DNA from: Nitrosopumilales archaeon UBA218
GTDB taxonomy: Archaea; Thermoproteota; Nitrososphaeria; Nitrososphaerales; Nitrosopumilaceae
Assembly (NCBI GenBank): GCA_002499525.1
Contig: DAMC01000036.1
Location: 2,751-9,218 of the forward strand
Length of the DNA: 6,468 nt
Direction of reading: 5' to 3'
A program made the translations under genes and the position numbers. Positions 6,009 through 6,468 of the stretch are shown in pieces. Under the pieces are notes generated by a model, which was not told the origin of the DNA, ran no database searches, and saw only the letters and a list, made by a program, of their open reading frames with translations. The stretch's first letter is position 1. Each line of letters opens with the position of its first letter.

Positions 6009-6018
6009 TATTTTAATT
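6008..6018 (-). promoter_or_regulatory. Possible TATA box within the small-gene cluster
   Basis: The minus strand reads ATTAAAATATT, centred about 29 bases before the TTG at 5984. If active, it would favour the shorter form of the membrane miniprotein. It sits in the 17-base gap after the CxxC/CxxH gene. Support is by position and composition only. Confidence 0.3.
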
Positions 6019-6025
6019 TGTCAGA

Positions 6026-6226
6026 CTAGAATCCGTGTTTGCTACACACAAAGACCGTACTATCGCCTATTCTTTTTGCAGTAATTCCGATTCCTTCTTT
6101 CAGCTCTGATTTACACAGATGGCATGAAATCTCGACTGCGGAACTTTTTAGATGGATTGCCTGCCTGGCAAAATACATCTCCGTGTACAATACACGTGGT
6201 TTTGGTTTTGCGAGCATCTGACTCAT
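6026..6226 (-). CDS. Small zinc-binding protein with CxxC...CxxH
   Basis: This 66-residue protein carries CHLC at 35-38 and CSKH at 61-64, a four-ligand zinc site closed by HGF at the C-terminus. The N-terminal half (MSQMLAKPKPRVLYTEMYFARQ) is basic and Pro-containing and has no metal ligands. The 22-residue spacing between the ligand pairs fits a zinc-ribbon or treble-clef-like knuckle, but I cannot assign a known family. The ATG at 6226 is supported by a strong TATA box (TTTATAT) 27 bases upstream, which indicates a leaderless message. Met4 (6217) is a less likely start. This is the first gene of the minus-strand cluster and therefore possibly its lead promoter; a tandem 7-base repeat lies directly upstream of the TATA box. 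Confidence 0.82.
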   Translation of the reverse strand: MSQMLAKPKPRVLYTEMYFARQAIHLKSSAVEISCHLCKSELKEGIGITAKRIGDSTVFVCSKHGF

Positions 6227-6247
6227 GGTATCTTTTACATCCAGATC

Positions 6248-6258
6248 GCATATAAAGG
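6248..6258 (-). promoter_or_regulatory. TATA box for the CxxC/CxxH gene and possibly the cluster
   Basis: The minus strand reads CCTTTATATGC, with the core TTTATAT centred 27 bases before the ATG at 6226. This is the closest match to a canonical archaeal TATA box in the window, and the distance fits a leaderless transcript. Confidence 0.6.
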
Positions 6259-6275
6259 TACCGTACTATACCGTA
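6259..6275. repeat. Tandem TACCGTA repeat beside a TATA box
   Basis: TACCGTA occurs at 6259-6265 and again at 6269-6275, ten bases apart (one helical turn). On the minus strand the copies read TACGGTA and lie immediately upstream of the TATA box at 6248-6258, where an activator or an extended TFB recognition element would sit. Confidence 0.45.
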
Positions 6276-6303
6276 ATCTTTGTAAAACACAAGTCGAAAA
6301 TTG

Positions 6304-6346
6304 TAATTTCAAACAAATTCTTGCAAAAATTAGCATAATTTCAAAC
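6304..6346. repeat. Direct repeat TAATTTCAAAC in divergent intergenic region
   Basis: The 11-base sequence TAATTTCAAAC occurs at 6304-6314 and 6336-6346, 32 bases apart (about three helical turns). Both copies lie in the 153-base gap between the minus-strand cluster and the plus-strand frame at the right edge. The AT-rich context makes a chance match possible. Confidence 0.35.
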
Positions 6347-6379
6347 CAGAATTCATTAAATATCCCACACAAATCATCA

Positions 6380-6468
6380 ATGTCATGGGTGGCCACCTTT
6401 GGTAACCACATTTGCAAATTAATACCCCTAGGTCTGCCTGGAACACAATTCGAAATCTATTCTAAACT
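6380..6468 (+). CDS. Possible start of a gene, 3' partial
   Basis: An ATG at 6380 opens a frame that stays open to the end of the window, giving 29 residues that begin MSWVATFGNHICKLIP and continue LGLPGTQFEIYSK. Composition is ordinary for a protein, with no signal peptide or membrane segment. An AT-rich box, CATTAAATAT (6354-6363), lies about 21-25 bases upstream and could be its TATA box. The frame is too short for family recognition. The opposite strand also has an open frame across this stretch (6235-6417), but it would overlap the promoter of the CxxC/CxxH gene and looks less like a protein. I consider the plus-strand gene somewhat more likely than not, but unproven. Confidence 0.42.
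   Translation, partial: MSWVATFGNHICKLIPLGLPGTQFEIYSK

Noticed and set aside
6388..6397. Ten-base palindrome GGTGGCCACC
   Set aside because: It lies inside the first codons of the right-edge frame and has no flanking symmetry. It may be a coincidence of coding sequence.
6235..6417. 60-codon minus-strand frame
   Set aside because: It has an unusual Trp- and Cys-containing composition, covers the TATA box of the CxxC/CxxH gene and conflicts with the repeats and the plus-strand frame. Most likely an accidental open frame.
1..6468. CRISPR array, insertion sequence, prophage or defence system
   Set aside because: No spaced repeat array, transposase, integrase or terminal inverted repeats were seen, and the identifiable genes are chromosomal housekeeping types.

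Overview
This window looks like chromosomal DNA from an ammonia-oxidising archaeon of the Nitrosopumilus type (Thaumarchaeota/Nitrososphaerota). The evidence is an archaeal class-1 release factor (aRF1) rather than bacterial RF1/RF2, AT-rich intergenic DNA, TATA-like boxes about 24-30 bases upstream of start codons with almost no Shine-Dalgarno sequences (leaderless mRNAs), frequent TTG starts, and protein sequences that resemble that lineage. The lineage call rests on recognition by eye and not on a search. No mobile element, CRISPR array, rRNA gene or complete tRNA gene was seen.

Left part, 1-3092. The window opens inside a DsbA-like thiol oxidoreductase (plus strand, 5' end missing). It is followed by the archaeal peptide chain release factor aRF1 (plus), then a convergent HIT-family nucleotide-binding protein (minus), with a symmetric T-tract terminator between the last two. 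An 81-base divergent promoter region separates the HIT gene from a single-pass membrane protein whose outer domain is rich in histidine and carries two cysteines. A 26-base inverted repeat covers the start codon of that membrane protein.

Centre, 3114-4820. ilvD encodes dihydroxy-acid dehydratase, a branched-chain amino acid enzyme, behind its own TATA-like box (TAATATGG). The same eight bases occur at the same place before aRF1.

Right part, 4822-6226. Six small genes lie head to tail on the minus strand. In transcription order they are a CxxC/CxxH zinc-binding protein, a 34-residue membrane miniprotein, a 117-residue unknown, a Cys/His-rich zinc-type protein, an ABM-fold (dimeric alpha/beta barrel) protein and a 42-residue zinc ribbon. 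The last ends one base from the end of ilvD. Three of the six carry metal-binding Cys patterns and none has an obvious assigned function, so this is the least explained part of the window. A TATA box with a tandem 7-base repeat sits upstream of the first gene. At the right edge a plus-strand reading frame starts and runs off the window.

The genes at left and centre look like independent housekeeping units, most with their own promoter. Possible functional links are inference only: the DsbA-like protein could form disulfides in exported proteins such as the membrane protein with two outer cysteines, and the minus-strand cluster may be one operon or a series of closely spaced leaderless units.
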